Source: CAYUYV01 sp964561475 (GTDB lineage Bacteria; Pseudomonadota; Alphaproteobacteria; JAJFIK01). From it: a DNA stretch of 64,000 nucleotides. The position numbers and the translations under genes were made by a program. Below the pieces are notes generated by a model. The model was not told the origin of the DNA and did not search any database. It was given only the letters and a program-made list of their open reading frames with translations. Of the stretch, positions 26,191-34,520 are shown in pieces. The stretch covers positions 1-64,000 of the forward strand of contig CAZLPU010000002.1 of the NCBI GenBank assembly GCA_964561475.1, read 5' to 3'. Each line of letters starts with the position of its first letter. The stretch's first letter is position 1.

Positions 26191-28316
26191 GCCGCGATTT
26201 CTCCCTGTTCTGACTGGCTCAAGGCAGATCCGTCCGCCTCCGCCATGCCGGCATCCTTGTCGTCGAACCATGACCCCGGCCCGGTTGGACCGGTGAGGTC
26301 TCCACCGTCACCGGATTGTCCGGACATACCGCTCAGTGCATCCACATCGATGATCAACGCCACCCGTCCGTCGCCCAGAATGGTGGCGCCGGAGATGCCT
26401 TCGATGCTGTGATAGTTCTCGTCCAGGCTCTTGATCACCACCTGCTGCTGGTTCAAGAGATCATCCACAACAAGCCCCACCTTGCGCCCCGATTCCGTCT
26501 CGACAAGGACAACCAGGGCATCCTGGGCATTCCCCGACGAGGCACCGGCCCCAAGTCTCTGGCGCAAATGGATCAGGGGGACGAATTCCCCCCGGTTGGA
26601 AAGCACTTCCTGCCCCGCGCCCAATCGGCGCAAGTCCCGGCGCTGGGGCCGCACACATTCCAGAATACCGGTCAGGGGAAGGATGTAGCGTTCCGTCCCT
26701 ACCATGATCAGCATGCCGTCCAATACCGCGAGGGTCAGCGGCAGGGTGAGGATGAATTTGGTCCCCTTGCCCGGCAGGGTCTCAATGGCGATGCGCCCGC
26801 CCAGTGCCTGGATGTTACGGCGCACCACGTCCATGCCCACGCCCCGTCCGGAGATATCGCTCACCTCCCGGGCCGTGGAAAAGCCTGGAGCAAAGACAAG
26901 CTGGTCAATGTCTCCGGGCGCCATGGTTGCGGCACTGTCCGCGCTGATGAGACCACGTTCGACCGCACGGGTACTGACGGCCTCCCGGTCGATGCCCCTG
27001 CCGTCATCGGCGACACAAATGACGATGCGCCCGCTGCGATGCTCAGCAGACAATTCAATGGTGCCGGTCTCGGGTTTGCCCGCGCCGACCCGATCCTCCG
27101 GCGTTTCCAGCCCGTGATCGAGGGCATTGCGGATCATATGGGTCAGGGGATCGCTCAATTCCTCGATGACCGTCTTGTCGACTTCCGTTTCCTCGCCCCT
27201 GGTCTTCAAGGTGACCTTTTTGCCCAACCGGTCGCTCAAGTCACGGACCACCCGGGGCATCCGGGAGAAGACGGACTTGACCGGCTGCATACGGATTGCC
27301 ATGACGCTTTCCTGCAGCTCCCGGGTGCGCAGGGTCAGATCCTCAAGACCGCGCAATTGGGACAGATCACTGACCTGGGCTGTTTCGGAGATGTTCTGCA
27401 GGACCATGGACTGGGCGATGACCAGCTCACCAACCATGTTCACGAGCCGGTCCAGGCGGACGAGATCCACACGGATGGATGAGGTTCTCGGCGCTCCGGT
27501 CTGGGACAGGACAGCCTGATTGTCCTCGCCCGACAGTTCCGCATCTGCCGGCCTCTGTGGGGCGCTTGCGCCTTCTGGGGCGTTGCGTGGGGATCCGGGA
27601 TCACGGTTGAGGGCTTCGACACTCAGATCACAATCATCGCTGACGAATTCGAAGACGGCCCGGATCTCGTCAAGACTGGCCTCGGTCTCAAGATCGATCC
27701 GCCAGCCCAGATAACAGATTTCCGGATCGAACCGATCGAGACCAGGAAGCCTGGAGAGATCCGGAGTGACTGACGCCTGCCCCAGGGCGCAAAGCTCAGC
27801 CAACAAATTGAGAGGCTCATTGCCGAACCGCAGAAGCGTCTCACCGGGTTGGAAGATGACCCGCACCTTGCCCGCCGCCCCACCATGCTCTTCCGCTTCC
27901 GGAGCAACGGGAGCCGTCTCCGGTCCGGTTTCCATCTCCTTGAGCCGGCCAAGTACCGCCCGCTCATGGTCGGGCGCGTAGTATTGTTCCCCCTGAGCGT
28001 CGGTCACAAGATCGTGGAGCATGTCCACCGCGCGCACCAGAAGGCTGGTCAGATCTTCCGTGAGGATGATCTGCCTGGAGCGTACCTTTTCGAGAACCGC
28101 CTCGAAGCTGTGGGTGTAGGTGACCAGCCGGTCGAAGCCGAAAGCGCCCGCCCCCGCCTTGATGGAATGAACCGCACGGAAGATCGAGTTCAGCTTTTCC
28201 GTATCACGCTCGTCCGGCTCGAGAGTCACCACATACCCGGCAAGCCCCTCGAGCAGTTCGGCGCATTCGTCGAAATAGGTCTGTTTCAGGTGCTCGAACT
28301 GTCCGGTCCGGTCCAT
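26187..28316 (-). CDS. cheA: Chemotaxis histidine kinase CheA
   Basis: A 709-residue kinase. P1 (Hpt) domain at the N-terminus with phospho-acceptor His50 in AVHSIKAGAGAFGF. A poorly conserved P2-like region spans about 145-270. P3 dimerisation helices begin at VRLDRLVNMVGELVIAQS. The ATPase P4 domain has the N box (HMIRNALDHGLE), G1 (DDGRGID), G2 (GRGVGMDVV) and GKGTKFILTLPLTLA. P5 is the CheW-like C-terminal domain (ERYILPLTGI, VVDDLLNQQQVVIKSL). A Gly/Asp-rich tail follows P5. I start it at 28316, next to GGAGGAAGG and at the first Hpt helix. It phosphorylates the adjacent CheY and CheB. Confidence 0.95.
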   Translation of the reverse strand: MDRTGQFEHLKQTYFDECAELLEGLAGYVVTLEPDERDTEKLNSIFRAVHSIKAGAGAFGFDRLVTYTHSFEAVLEKVRSRQIILTEDLTSLLVRAVDMLHDLVTDAQGEQYYAPDHERAVLGRLKEMETGPETAPVAPEAEEHGGAAGKVRVIFQPGETLLRFGNEPLNLLAELCALGQASVTPDLSRLPGLDRFDPEICYLGWRIDLETEASLDEIRAVFEFVSDDCDLSVEALNRDPGSPRNAPEGASAPQRPADAELSGEDNQAVLSQTGAPRTSSIRVDLVRLDRLVNMVGELVIAQSMVLQNISETAQVSDLSQLRGLEDLTLRTRELQESVMAIRMQPVKSVFSRMPRVVRDLSDRLGKKVTLKTRGEETEVDKTVIEELSDPLTHMIRNALDHGLETPEDRVGAGKPETGTIELSAEHRSGRIVICVADDGRGIDREAVSTRAVERGLISADSAATMAPGDIDQLVFAPGFSTAREVSDISGRGVGMDVVRRNIQALGGRIAIETLPGKGTKFILTLPLTLAVLDGMLIMVGTERYILPLTGILECVRPQRRDLRRLGAGQEVLSNRGEFVPLIHLRQRLGAGASSGNAQDALVVLVETESGRKVGLVVDDLLNQQQVVIKSLDENYHSIEGISGATILGDGRVALIIDVDALSGMSGQSGDGGDLTGPTGPGSWFDDKDAGMAEADGSALSQSEQGEIAA

Positions 28317-28376
28317 GACGGGGCCTTCCTCCAGTAGTATCGCATTCAGACCGGCGGCCGGTCCTGGCCGCAAACC

Positions 28377-28742
28377 TCAGTGACAAACCTTGTTGACGAC
28401 CTGAAGCAGCTTCTCGGGATCGAACGGCTTGACGATCCAGCCGGTCGCGCCGGCGGACCGGCCCTCCTGGCGCTTGGTGCCGTCACTCTCCGTGGTGAGA
28501 ATAAGAATGGGTGTGCCCTTAAAGTCCGGCCGCTCCCGGATTTTCCGTACCAGGGAGATACCGTCCAGCTTGGGCATGTTCACATCCGTGATGATCAGAT
28601 CGAACCTGCCGTCGCCCAGTTTTTCAAGGGCGTCAACACCGTCACAGGCCTCGACAACGGTGAATCCCGCTCCCTGAAGGGTCAGGGCCACCATGTCCCG
28701 CATGGTGCGGGAGTCGTCGACTGCAAGGATTCTTTGGGTCAT
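28377..28742 (-). CDS. cheY: Chemotaxis response regulator CheY
   Basis: A 121-residue stand-alone receiver domain. Acidic pocket Asp9/Asp10 in AVDDSRTMR, phospho-acceptor Asp53 in ITDVNMPKLDG, Thr/Thr in ILTTES and Lys105 in VKPFDP are all present, so it should be phosphorylatable and bind the flagellar motor switch. It lies six bases after the STAS gene and 60 bp before cheA. Confidence 0.95.
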   Translation of the reverse strand: MTQRILAVDDSRTMRDMVALTLQGAGFTVVEACDGVDALEKLGDGRFDLIITDVNMPKLDGISLVRKIRERPDFKGTPILILTTESDGTKRQEGRSAGATGWIVKPFDPEKLLQVVNKVCH

Positions 28743-28748
28743 CGGATT

Positions 28749-29222
28749 TCAATCCCGTTGAGGCCATTGGGCAGGGTCAGGAGTAAGGCCGAGGCCCTCC
28801 AGGGCATCGATCACCGCACGGGAGGGACTGCGCAGCACGAAAGCCGCATCTTCCGTATGGGTGCCCCGGGTGTTTCTCTCGGCCTGGCCATCATCGACGA
28901 GGGCATCTTGGGCCAGAGCATCCTGGGCAAGCGCAAGGATGAGTTGGACACCGCTCGTGCCAACACGCACCACCCGGGAGCCGTCAACAATCCGGGGACG
29001 CTCCCGCCCCTCCATGGACTGAATGTCGGTGGCCAGACGGCAGGTCTCGGCCAGGTCCATATCCGCTGGCAGCACAAGCACCGGCGAAGGTGCCGGAGGG
29101 CTGCTTTCATCCGCACCCGTCTCTTCAGATCCGGCGCCGGCGTCCGGGGACCCGGCTGAAATGCGAGGGGCCTCGCTCCCGAAAAGACTGTCGTCCGGGC
29201 TGGTCGAATGGGTCGGGTTCAT
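28749..29222 (-). CDS. STAS-domain protein, first gene of the che operon
   Basis: A 157-residue protein. The first 45 residues are Ser/Glu/Pro-rich and probably disordered. A STAS fold follows (VLVLPADMDLAETCRLATDI, RIVDGSRVVRVGTSGVQLIL, VLRSPSRAVIDALEGLGL). The TSG of GTSGV sits at the position of the serine phosphorylated in anti-anti-sigma factors. It is the promoter-proximal gene of the nine-gene chemotaxis run, six bases from cheY. Similar STAS genes head other alphaproteobacterial che operons; the role there is not settled. The ATG at 29222 is preferred over an upstream TTG. Confidence 0.78.
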   Translation of the reverse strand: MNPTHSTSPDDSLFGSEAPRISAGSPDAGAGSEETGADESSPPAPSPVLVLPADMDLAETCRLATDIQSMEGRERPRIVDGSRVVRVGTSGVQLILALAQDALAQDALVDDGQAERNTRGTHTEDAAFVLRSPSRAVIDALEGLGLTPDPAQWPQRD

Positions 29223-29525
29223 GGCGGGTTCACATCTTGTTGAGTGCAGGCGGCACGGGATCCCGATCCCGAGAAACTCGAAGCTCAAGGGCGGGACACG
29301 GGAGCTTCCCGCTCCAGAAGCGTGCCCCTAGTGGACCCGAACGCTGTAAAGGGCGGGTTAAGCGCGAATCGGTGGTGGCGGCATGTCCATACAATTCGGC
29401 CCGGGATGTGCTCGGGCCGGTCCGGAAAGTCCCGCCTATGCAGGGGAACAATGAATCGCCATGATCACGGGATTGATAGGAAAAGCGGCTTACCGGCGCG
29501 TGAGACACTGACGAGAGGGTTGACC
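29223..29525. other. Divergent intergenic region upstream of the che operon and the SYLF gene, 303 bp
   Basis: It should contain the che operon promoter (leftward) and the SYLF gene promoter (rightward). A GGCCCG-(9)-CGGGCC hairpin lies at 29398-29418. No convincing sigma-70 or sigma-28 promoter was read. No gene supported. Confidence 0.5.
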
Positions 29526-30299
29526 ATGAAACGCAGAGACATCTCCCAGGACCGCGGCCTGATCAGCCGGCGTCAGGTTCTTTCGCAATCGGGGATTGCC
29601 CTTGGTCTCGGTGCCACAGGGTTGGGCGCCACGGGTCTGGGTTTGACCGCCGGACCGGCCCATGCCGTGTTCGGAAATGATGCGGTTGACGCCCAGGCCC
29701 TGGTGGATCGGTCCAAGGCATCGGTTTCCGTCTTCGCCGCGGATTCCCAGATGGCCTGGGTGCGCAACAATCTCTCCCGTGCGCGGGCTCTGATGATCAT
29801 TCCGGAATCCGTGCGGGGCGGCTTCATCATCGGCGGCAGCGGCGGCAGTGGCGTGCTCCTGGCCCGGGGGGACTGGCTCCAGGGGTGGAGCTATCCGGCC
29901 TTCTACGCCATGGGCTCGGTCACATTCGGTTTGCAGATCGGCGGCCAGATTTCTGAAATCATTTTGATGGTGATGACCGATAACGGTCTTGACCACTTGC
30001 TGACGACCAACTTCACCTTGGGCGCCGAAGTGAGCGTCGCGGCGGGTCCTGTGGGTGCGGGCGCATCCGCTCAGACCGCCGATATTCTGGCCTTTGCCCG
30101 CACCAAGGGGCTTTATGGCGGGCTGAACATTGAGGGCGCGGCAATCCGCATCCGGAACCGCTACAATGAGGTGTATTACAACCAGCCCGGTGTCCGGCCT
30201 CGGGACATTCTGCTCACCCGCACCGTCTCCAATCCCCAGGCCAATGACCTGCGCCGCGCCGTCGGAGCCCTTGGCCGGAGCGCGACCGAGGAACTGTGA
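29526..30299 (+). CDS. Tat-exported SYLF/Ysc84-domain protein
   Basis: A 257-residue protein with a twin-arginine signal: SRRQVL at residues 13-18 followed by a Gly/Ala/Leu-rich core and an AHA cleavage site near residue 47. The mature part is the SYLF (Ysc84-like, DUF500) domain: RARALMIIPESVRGGFIIGG, GDWLQGWSYPAFY and GLYGGLNIEG. Eukaryotic SYLF domains bind lipids and actin; the bacterial function is unknown. The ATG at 29526 has GAGAGG seven bases upstream and begins the signal peptide properly. The next gene overlaps its stop by four bases (GTGA). Confidence 0.88.
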   Translation: MKRRDISQDRGLISRRQVLSQSGIALGLGATGLGATGLGLTAGPAHAVFGNDAVDAQALVDRSKASVSVFAADSQMAWVRNNLSRARALMIIPESVRGGFIIGGSGGSGVLLARGDWLQGWSYPAFYAMGSVTFGLQIGGQISEIILMVMTDNGLDHLLTTNFTLGAEVSVAAGPVGAGASAQTADILAFARTKGLYGGLNIEGAAIRIRNRYNEVYYNQPGVRPRDILLTRTVSNPQANDLRRAVGALGRSATEEL

Positions 30300-30694
30300 G
30301 GACCAATGCCGCCCGGCTGCTGGACGAGGCCAAAGCCCTGGTCCGGCGCCACGGCTGGGAGGTCCGAGAGGAAGTGCGGGCGGACACGGGCTCTCTTTAT
30401 TTCTCCGCCCACGCACCGGACCGCACCGGGCAGGATCATCCCAACTCGGACAATCCAGACACGGACAAAGACGGCGGGAGCTGCTGCCAGGAAACTGTTT
30501 TTCTCAGGGTGCGGATCAGCGATCACCGACCCGCCGGGTGGCAGGCCCGCGCCCGGTTTGCTTTCATTTCAAACCGGTGCATGACCCGGGCCAAGCGGGA
30601 CCTGGAGCGTCTGGAACGGCGTATTGTGGCCTTGAGCCAGGGGGATGCGCGAGGCCGGGCGACCAGGGCGCTCAAACGGACATTTTCAGACTGA
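30296..30694 (+). CDS. Hypothetical protein translationally coupled to the SYLF gene
   Basis: A 132-residue frame from GTG at 30296, overlapping the SYLF stop by four bases. It is rich in Arg and Ala, with an internal alternation of strands and helices (GSLYFSAHAPDR, VFLRVRISDHRP, ARFAFISN) and a basic helical C-terminus (RAKRDLERLERRIVAL). No signal peptide, membrane segment or known domain was recognised. The overlap and lack of a good competing frame support it as a real gene. It ends six bases before the convergent LysR gene. Confidence 0.6.
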   Translation: MRTNAARLLDEAKALVRRHGWEVREEVRADTGSLYFSAHAPDRTGQDHPNSDNPDTDKDGGSCCQETVFLRVRISDHRPAGWQARARFAFISNRCMTRAKRDLERLERRIVALSQGDARGRATRALKRTFSD

Positions 30695-30700
30695 AGATGT

Positions 30701-31633
30701 TCAGCTGTTGAGCTTCGTGGTGAGCCTGTCGATGATGCTGTGCACTTCTTCTGCGAACGCACTCGCCGCAGGCGGCAGCACCCGTCCTTCCAGACTGGCG
30801 ATCACCAGATCCACTGGTTCCGTATGCTCGTAATCGTCCACGGGCAGGACGGCAACCCGGCCGCTCTTGACATCCTTATGGAACACCGTGAAGGGCGCCA
30901 GTGCGACTGCATCACTGCCGGCAATCAGTGAGCTGAGGACAGAGAAGTCCTCGGTGGTCAGGAACATGTTCCGCATGTCTTCAAGGTCAGGCAGGATGTC
31001 GTCAATGAAGGGGTGCAGGCGGCGGATGAACCAGTCCGGCGCATCACCACCCATGAGCGGATACTGGATCACATCCGCCAGGGTGACCTTTTCCAGTTCG
31101 AACAGCGGGTGGCCCGTCCGTACCGCGATGACCGGAGGCGGGCAACTCAGATAGTCGATGTCGATACCCGGCGGCACAATGTCCGGCGCCGGACCAATGA
31201 ATAGATCCACGGATTTGGACCGCAGGGCCTCAGCCATTTCCCGCCAACTGACATTCTTCAGATTGAAGCGCAGTTTCGGGTAGACCTTCATCAAATGGAG
31301 CAGGCACGGGCCCGCTAGAAACTCCGAAACGGTCGGTTCACAGCCGATGGACAGGCGCCCGCCCTCGAGATTGCGCAACAGGTCGATCTCCCGCTCCGCA
31401 TGGGAGAACCGTTCCAGCGCGCTCCGGGCTGCATCGACCAACATCTGGCCGTAGACCGTGGGATACACACCCTTGCGGGTGCGCGCGAAAACAGGCACGC
31501 CATAAGTGTCCTCAAGCTTACGCACAGTCTGGCTCAGCGCCGAGTGGGTGATACCCAGCCGGTCTGCTGCCTGACGGAAATGACCTTGATCCGCCAGAGT
31601 CACCAGTTGCTTCAGGATCCGTAAAACCTCCAC
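30701..31633 (-). CDS. LysR-family transcriptional regulator
   Basis: A 310-residue regulator. The winged helix-turn-helix is at about residues 15-62 (GHFRQAADRLGITHSALSQTVRKLE). The two-lobed substrate-binding domain follows (GRLSIGCEPTVSEFLAGP; LFIGPAPDIVPPGIDIDYL; SLIAGSDAVALAPFTVF). Start is GTG at 31633 with GAGGG seven bases upstream. It has no obvious divergent target gene: the upstream neighbour (TIR) is on the same strand 368 bp away, so its targets and inducer are unknown. Confidence 0.9.
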   Translation of the reverse strand: MEVLRILKQLVTLADQGHFRQAADRLGITHSALSQTVRKLEDTYGVPVFARTRKGVYPTVYGQMLVDAARSALERFSHAEREIDLLRNLEGGRLSIGCEPTVSEFLAGPCLLHLMKVYPKLRFNLKNVSWREMAEALRSKSVDLFIGPAPDIVPPGIDIDYLSCPPPVIAVRTGHPLFELEKVTLADVIQYPLMGGDAPDWFIRRLHPFIDDILPDLEDMRNMFLTTEDFSVLSSLIAGSDAVALAPFTVFHKDVKSGRVAVLPVDDYEHTEPVDLVIASLEGRVLPPAASAFAEEVHSIIDRLTTKLNS

Positions 31634-32001
31634 GGCGTACCCTCGCCCCTCCCAAAATCAATCATACCGAAATACGGCCACCGCCCGACCGGTGTATGCC
31701 GCATCGCACAAAACCGATTATAGCTGAACCGCATCAAAAATGGAGATGTAGACTTTTCACCTGCTTTGTGGGCGGTCACAGAGTATGCGCCGAGCGGCTA
31801 CATCCCACAGGTTTTGATACAATAGGCAAGCATGTATCCATTGACGAGCCCAAACATACACTTGTGCGAATGTTTTCCCTCTTCCGACACCTGACCGTTG
31901 AATTTCAATGGGTTCTGCGCCGGCACGCCTGGGCATGCTCAAGCAGCGGACCGGGCCACCGCCGCTAAGCCGCCGCCAGGGTGCGACCCACGGCCCCCCT
32001 C
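31634..32001. other. Intergenic region between TIR gene and LysR gene, 368 bp
   Basis: Relatively AT-rich for this genome. On the minus strand a perfect TATAAT lies at 31722-31717, about 84 bases upstream of the LysR start, but no good -35 is at the right distance. No terminator with a T-run was found after the TIR gene. No gene supported. Confidence 0.5.
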
Positions 32002-32850
32002 TCAATTCCAATCGAGATAGTTCGCGACGATGTCATCCTCGTCACGAAAAAACCGGAAGAACGAGGGGTATTGGCGCTCCAGAAAATCGCGCTTGGCCTC
32101 GATGCGCAGATTGAGCATCTGCCGGCGGGCAAAAAGCCAGCCCTCGATGGCAATCCCCAGGATCACAAGGATCCACGCCCCTCCATAAACATAAATCGGC
32201 TCTGCGAGAGAGGCGTAATCTACAAACCCGCCACCGAGCAAAATCAGAATGCCCGGTGTGGCAATAATATATTGGATGATGGAGAACTGGCGCTCCCGTT
32301 CGCGGATCAGGTCCATGTAATCGGTGTAATCCTTACCGATCAGCCGCACCAATTCGGACATTCTGACTTTCTCAAGTCCCGGGGGGAACTCGGTCCGTTT
32401 GTATGAGGCTAGAAGATCCGCAGTCCGTGCTTCGATATCGGCGGAATAGACCCGCTCGTCGTTTGGGGTCGTGGTCTTGAGCCGCTTGATGATCCGCGCC
32501 ATGGCGGGGTCGGCACAATCCCCGGCCCACTCGAACAGATTGACATGGAGGCTGGCGTTGAATGGCGGGTGAAGGGCGCAATCCTCGATCCGGCAGGACA
32601 CCAGCTTGTCTTCATCGAAGGCGATCATGGCCTCGGAATTGACCCAGCGGCTGTTTACCGAGCTGCGGGACCAGATCACCAGAACCGCCCGGGATGCATC
32701 CAGTTCCTGGCGGATCATGGCGAGAAAATTGTCCCCGATTTCGATCCCGTCGTCATACCAGACCGACAGGCCGGCTGCCCGGATGCAGTCCGCGATCCGG
32801 GCCACGGTTTCCCGGTCCTCGTGCTTGTAACTGATGAATACGTCCGCCAT
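32002..32850 (-). CDS. TIR-domain protein with two C-terminal membrane helices
   Basis: A 282-residue protein. The N-terminal 1 to about 125 is a TIR domain (ADVFISYKHEDRE at the BB-side strand, GLSVWYDDGIEIG, ASRAVLVIWSRSS). In SRWVNSE, Glu73 sits at the W-x-x-x-E position of the catalytic glutamate of NAD-cleaving TIR domains, so the enzyme may be active. A linker is followed by two hydrophobic helices (about 189-207 and 217-240) forming a hairpin, then a charged tail ending in DDIVANYLDWN; both ends should be cytoplasmic. It starts five bases after the PstS-like gene and has an AGGGG ribosome site. Probable role: NADase effector or signalling protein controlled by its partner; this is inference. 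Confidence 0.85.
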   Translation of the reverse strand: MADVFISYKHEDRETVARIADCIRAAGLSVWYDDGIEIGDNFLAMIRQELDASRAVLVIWSRSSVNSRWVNSEAMIAFDEDKLVSCRIEDCALHPPFNASLHVNLFEWAGDCADPAMARIIKRLKTTTPNDERVYSADIEARTADLLASYKRTEFPPGLEKVRMSELVRLIGKDYTDYMDLIRERERQFSIIQYIIATPGILILLGGGFVDYASLAEPIYVYGGAWILVILGIAIEGWLFARRQMLNLRIEAKRDFLERQYPSFFRFFRDEDDIVANYLDWN

Positions 32851-32855
32851 GGCCC

Positions 32856-34301
32856 CTACTCTCCCCAGCCTTGTCCGACCAGGGCCTGCCCGAGCATCTC
32901 AGGCCCAAGGCCGCCGCGGATCGCCGTGATCCTCCGGCGCGTCTGGGCCACTTCATCCCGGCGGATCGGAATGAGCCCCATGCCGTCCGCCCCGCCTTCC
33001 GGGTTCTGCGCATCACCCACGATGTTGAAGCGGTTGGGCACCATGGACAGGGCGTCCACAGAGAACAGACTGAACAGGAACCAGCCCAGGGGATCCACGC
33101 CCCTCAATTCCGGGCGCCGCTCCGCACCCTGTGCATTGAGCGCAAAGGCACGGGCATGGCGCTCCTTGACATAAAGAAAGAGCGGGCGGGTCAGGGGATA
33201 GCGTTCCTCGCGCATGGCGGTCTGGGACGGCTCCACGCCATCGATGGCAACAGTCCCCAGGCCAAAATCCCGGCCCTGGCGGTTATAGGACAGGGAACTG
33301 ACGATACCGATTGCCGGGCCACTGATCCGCTCCAGGAACGACAGGTCGTCCTCTGACTCCGTGGGGAACCAGGCATTATCTGCACCGGGACGGACCTCAT
33401 CGCGCAGAGCGGAGACCCGCCGGTGGAACCCGGCCGGATCCGCCCCGGCAAGATCGCGCATGCAGGGCACGGTCATGGCGCCGGCCCTGAGCGCCTTCTC
33501 CACGAAGATGGCGCGGGTCCCGGACTTCGCACCGGGGCCCGTCATCCGGATGGGCCAGGCTCGGCCATCCAGGCGGATGGCACGCCCGGCGACCTGGCTC
33601 CATGTCGTATAGGGATTATCCACGAACTCGCAGGAACCGGTGGCATACAGATCCGCAGGGACCTGTTCCGCCAGGGCGAGATAGAGATCCCTCGAGGTCA
33701 GGTTCAAGGTGCCGTTGCGGGCCTCGGTGACGAGCACCACCGCGTCATAACCGAATTTGAGTTCAGCAATCGGACCAATCCCCGCATTCCGGCATTCCTG
33801 GAGAACAGCCTCGTTCAAGGGTGCGGACATGGCCACGAGATCGAAGGCGCCGGAACCCTTCAGGCAGAATTCACTGCGGGCCCCCACGGAGCCGATCGAC
33901 TTGTATTCAAAAAGCTCTTCCTGACGGAACTGAAAGACCGGCGCGGCGGGTCCCGAACCGGCTTCAGCACCCCGGAACCGCCGGGAAATGTCCCGGTTGA
34001 TGTCGTCCCGGACCGCTTCCTTCACCACAAAGATGATGGGACGGATGGAGGAGGATCCCCCGAAGCGGACCTTGATCCGGTTGATCTCCGGCAGACAGGC
34101 ATCACCGCACACCATGCCCAGGGACTGGATCCCCAGACAACAGTCGAGCCACCGGCACAGGCTCTGGCGCAAATCCGACCAGTACACCGCCAGGGCCGCC
34201 AGCAGGCTCAATGTCAGGAACAGCCAGAACCGGCTGCGGCGTCTGCGCGGTTTTGTTCCTTTTTTCCCGCGCTTGGCGCCCAAGTCACCCCCTTGGGTCA
34301 T
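32856..34301 (-). CDS. Membrane-anchored PstS-like substrate-binding protein, partner of TIR gene
   Basis: A 481-residue protein. A very basic N-terminus (KRGKKGTKPRRRRSRF) precedes one membrane helix (about 24-42), so the rest should face the periplasm. The large domain resembles phosphate-type periplasmic binding proteins: RFGGSSSIRP, then FDLVAMSAPLNEA, FGYDAVVLV, GAKSGTR at the anion-binding-loop position, and YPLTRPLFLYVK. Four cysteines near residues 56-75 could form disulfides. Unlike PstS it is not a free protein or lipoprotein, and no permease or ATPase genes accompany it. The ATG at 34301 has AGAGG seven bases upstream. With the TIR gene it forms a tight two-gene unit; it may act as a sensor. 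Confidence 0.75.
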   Translation of the reverse strand: MTQGGDLGAKRGKKGTKPRRRRSRFWLFLTLSLLAALAVYWSDLRQSLCRWLDCCLGIQSLGMVCGDACLPEINRIKVRFGGSSSIRPIIFVVKEAVRDDINRDISRRFRGAEAGSGPAAPVFQFRQEELFEYKSIGSVGARSEFCLKGSGAFDLVAMSAPLNEAVLQECRNAGIGPIAELKFGYDAVVLVTEARNGTLNLTSRDLYLALAEQVPADLYATGSCEFVDNPYTTWSQVAGRAIRLDGRAWPIRMTGPGAKSGTRAIFVEKALRAGAMTVPCMRDLAGADPAGFHRRVSALRDEVRPGADNAWFPTESEDDLSFLERISGPAIGIVSSLSYNRQGRDFGLGTVAIDGVEPSQTAMREERYPLTRPLFLYVKERHARAFALNAQGAERRPELRGVDPLGWFLFSLFSVDALSMVPNRFNIVGDAQNPEGGADGMGLIPIRRDEVAQTRRRITAIRGGLGPEMLGQALVGQGWGE

Positions 34302-34520
34302 GTCCCACCTCTCATGATGCGGATCATGGTTTGGCCCCGGCGAAACCGCCCACGGTCCGCGCCGTTCCGCCCGTCGCCAGGTCCCGCGTACGGCGCAAAG
34401 GACCATGGCTTGACCAAGCCTGCAAGCACAGGATGAGCGGCCTCACCGGGGCCATGACCGGCCCCGGATTGACGACGCGCAAAAAAGGTGGAGACAGAGA
34501 GCGTTAGACGAACCGGGCGC

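Noticed and set aside
32002..34301. Thoeris or other named TIR defence system
   Set aside because: No ThsA-like or other known partner; the adjacent gene is PstS-like.
32856..34301. True PstS of a phosphate ABC transporter
   Set aside because: It is anchored by an N-terminal helix, lacks pstCAB neighbours and pairs with a TIR gene.
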